In this document: positions 62,493-64,000 of the stretch, piece after piece | How positions within the stretch are numbered: position 1 is the first letter of the stretch | How the letters are laid out: each line of letters begins with the position of its first letter | From: Mucilaginibacter mallensis | Lineage (GTDB): Bacteria; Bacteroidota; Bacteroidia; Sphingobacteriales; Sphingobacteriaceae | Direction of reading: 5' to 3' | DNA length: 64,000 nt | NCBI RefSeq assembly: GCF_900105165.1 | Contig: NZ_LT629740.1 | Coordinates: 3,100,001 to 3,164,000, forward strand | The notes under the pieces: generated by a model | Database searches by the model: none | The model's input: only the letters and a program-made list of their open reading frames with translations | Told to the model about the DNA's origin: nothing | Program-made: the position numbers and the translations under genes

Positions 62493-64000
62493 TTAATTAG
62501 CCGCATTAAACTTTATTTCCCTTGATAGTTTAACCGCTTTTTCAGCATTGGCAGCACATGGCAGCAGGTAAAAACTATAATTATAAGCTTTAGCCGGTAT
62601 CTGGTATTTATCCAAAGGCGCACCTACATCCGACCAACTATCATTACCACCCACACCCATTTGCAGCAGATCGATATTCAGAGTGATGAAACCGGCATCT
62701 TTTAGTTTGTTGGTATGTTTTACCGCTTCGATATTTTTTTCGGTATAAGGCCATGCGTTCATGCTGAGCAGGCTATCAGCTACTACCAGAAAACCGCTAG
62801 CATTTTTATCTGACAAATACATCCATCGAACATCTGTACGATTACCGGTCTCCTGCGGCACAACATAAGGCTCATTAAACTCATTGATGGGTTGTGAGTA
62901 GATACCCGCCTCGAAGCCTGTGCGGCGGTCGACATAGTTTTCATACAATCCCCTGCCATACCAGCTGATGTTATCGTAGCTGCGTTTAATACCGCATTGC
63001 ATGCCTACCTCGGGTATATTAGGCAAGCCCGGTTGAGTGCTTAATGCATAATTGACCTTAACAATCCCATTACCATTTATGATGTAGTTAACCTGTACTG
63101 CGGCACTATCATTGATGAGCGTATAATTACTGGTTATTTTAATTAAGCCATTATTTAATTTCTGTGACGATACATTTTTTAGTTTCACACTATCTACATA
63201 CCATGGCTTTAGTTTTTTATTAGATTTCCAGCCACGGCGGTCGTTATCTGTAAGCGGACGGGTAAAATGTGGCAATAAAGGTGCATATACCTGTTCCTGA
63301 CCGTTGGAGATATATGAACTTAAAGCACCATTATTTTTATTGATGATTACCTTAAAATTTTTGCCGCTCATTACATAGGCATCTGTATTCTCCTGCAATT
63401 GCAGTCCGGGATAGCTCTTTATTTTTTTACTGATAACCGGCAATCCTGTTAATGCAAACTGATCTTCCGCAATTTCATATCCTTTTGGTGCCCAGGGCTC
63501 ATCCCCGGGTAAAGTAAAGTGAATATCAACCAGATATTCATGCCCGGGTTTCATAGCGGGCAGATATGGTAATAATGATAGCGTGGTATCCTTCATGGCA
63601 GGCAAGTTGATAGCCGGTAAAATCTTTTTCATGATGACATTACCATCCTCTCTAACCTGTAACGTTACCGTATAATGGTTTAATGATGTAACGGAATTCC
63701 AGTTTTTGATATTGATCATTCTTTTAGCCGTATCAACCAATTTACATTCGGCAGACTGGAAAACATGCTTGCATTCATACATCGCAGGTTTGGGTCTGCC
63801 ATCGGGTGCAACGAGGCCCTTAATGGTGAAATCATCATAATATTTTTCACCATAATCACCACCAAAGGCATAAAATGGCGTGCCGTTTGCATCCTTTTTA
63901 AGCAAACCCTGATCTTTAAATTCCCATATGGCTCCGCCGATGATGCGCGGCGTATTACGCCATATATCCCAAAACTCTTTCAGATTGCCGTTGGAGTTAC
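62493..64000 (-). CDS. GH2 beta-galactosidase (LacZ-like), N-terminal part outside the window
   Basis: The frame stays open to the right edge; the methionine at 63905 is internal. About 502 C-terminal residues are present. Just before that methionine the frame reads GNLKEFWDIWRNTPRIIGGA followed by IWEFKDQG, which matches the LacZ barrel end after the nucleophile (which is therefore outside the window). YAFGGDYGEKYYDDFTIKGL and PDGRPKPAMYECKHVFQ follow as in LacZ. The middle has an Ig-like domain and the C-terminal half is the bgal_small_N-type domain (YGRGLYENYVDRRTGFEAGI). It is a LacZ-type GH2, likely acting on beta-galactosyl or related side chains of pectin. It lies 4 bp upstream of GH106 on the same strand. 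Confidence 0.9.
   Translation of the reverse strand, partial: NSNGNLKEFWDIWRNTPRIIGGAIWEFKDQGLLKKDANGTPFYAFGGDYGEKYYDDFTIKGLVAPDGRPKPAMYECKHVFQSAECKLVDTAKRMINIKNWNSVTSLNHYTVTLQVREDGNVIMKKILPAINLPAMKDTTLSLLPYLPAMKPGHEYLVDIHFTLPGDEPWAPKGYEIAEDQFALTGLPVISKKIKSYPGLQLQENTDAYVMSGKNFKVIINKNNGALSSYISNGQEQVYAPLLPHFTRPLTDNDRRGWKSNKKLKPWYVDSVKLKNVSSQKLNNGLIKITSNYTLINDSAAVQVNYIINGNGIVKVNYALSTQPGLPNIPEVGMQCGIKRSYDNISWYGRGLYENYVDRRTGFEAGIYSQPINEFNEPYVVPQETGNRTDVRWMYLSDKNASGFLVVADSLLSMNAWPYTEKNIEAVKHTNKLKDAGFITLNIDLLQMGVGGNDSWSDVGAPLDKYQIPAKAYNYSFYLLPCAANAEKAVKLSREIKFNAAN

Overview
The window looks like a chromosome segment of a Bacteroidota polysaccharide degrader, most likely of the family Sphingobacteriaceae (Mucilaginibacter/Pedobacter-like; this is an inference from gene content). 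The evidence is two SusC/SusD pairs, a hybrid two-component system (HTCS) regulator, lipoproteins and signal peptides ending in AQ, AT-rich leaders without clear Shine-Dalgarno sequences, and promoter-like TAnnTTTG boxes. No rRNA, tRNA, CRISPR array, transposase or phage gene was seen. Both ends cut through genes: an RND efflux pump on the left and a GH2 glycosidase on the right.

Left part (1-7.7 kb): the C-terminal part of a CzcA-type metal RND pump, two secreted outer-membrane-type proteins of uncertain function (one Wzi/RemB-like), then on the minus strand a GMC oxidoreductase with its subunit-3-like lipoprotein partner.

8.1-15.1 kb: a small locus with a LacI-type regulator, an SDR dehydrogenase and a SusC/SusD pair, but no glycosidase. 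Four copies of a palindrome with core AATCGATT lie upstream of the regulator and of susC, so the LacI protein probably controls both.

16.0-28.4 kb: a minus-strand polysaccharide utilisation locus (PUL), susC-susD-GH5/ricin-GH30-GH2-GH35, whose enzyme set points to a beta-galactan (perhaps the beta-1,6/1,3 galactan of arabinogalactan). Hairpins lie between several cistrons and a strong intrinsic terminator follows. 28.8-33.5 kb is a two-gene operon (FG-GAP/ASPIC-UnbV lipoprotein plus vanadium-haloperoxidase-like lipoprotein), followed upstream by the HTCS gene (33.8-37.9 kb). A roughly 40-bp element with two direct GGGGTAA-like repeats two helical turns apart occurs upstream of both susC and the FG-GAP gene, so the HTCS may drive both.

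38.3-64 kb: pectin and galacturonate catabolism. KdgK, Eda and an ExuT-like MFS carrier form one operon. Next come a secreted YhcH-like protein, KduI, an SDR, a second LacI regulator and UxaC. A further operon holds polygalacturonase GH28, pectinesterase CE8, UxaB, UxaA, GH105 and a DUF5703 protein. Converging on it from the right edge are GH2, GH106 and GH127. Together they encode the steps from de-esterified pectin and rhamnogalacturonan side chains through galacturonate (UxaC-UxaB-UxaA) or unsaturated galacturonate (GH105-KduI-SDR) to KDG, KDPG, pyruvate and glyceraldehyde 3-phosphate. No pectin-specific SusC/D is present in the window.
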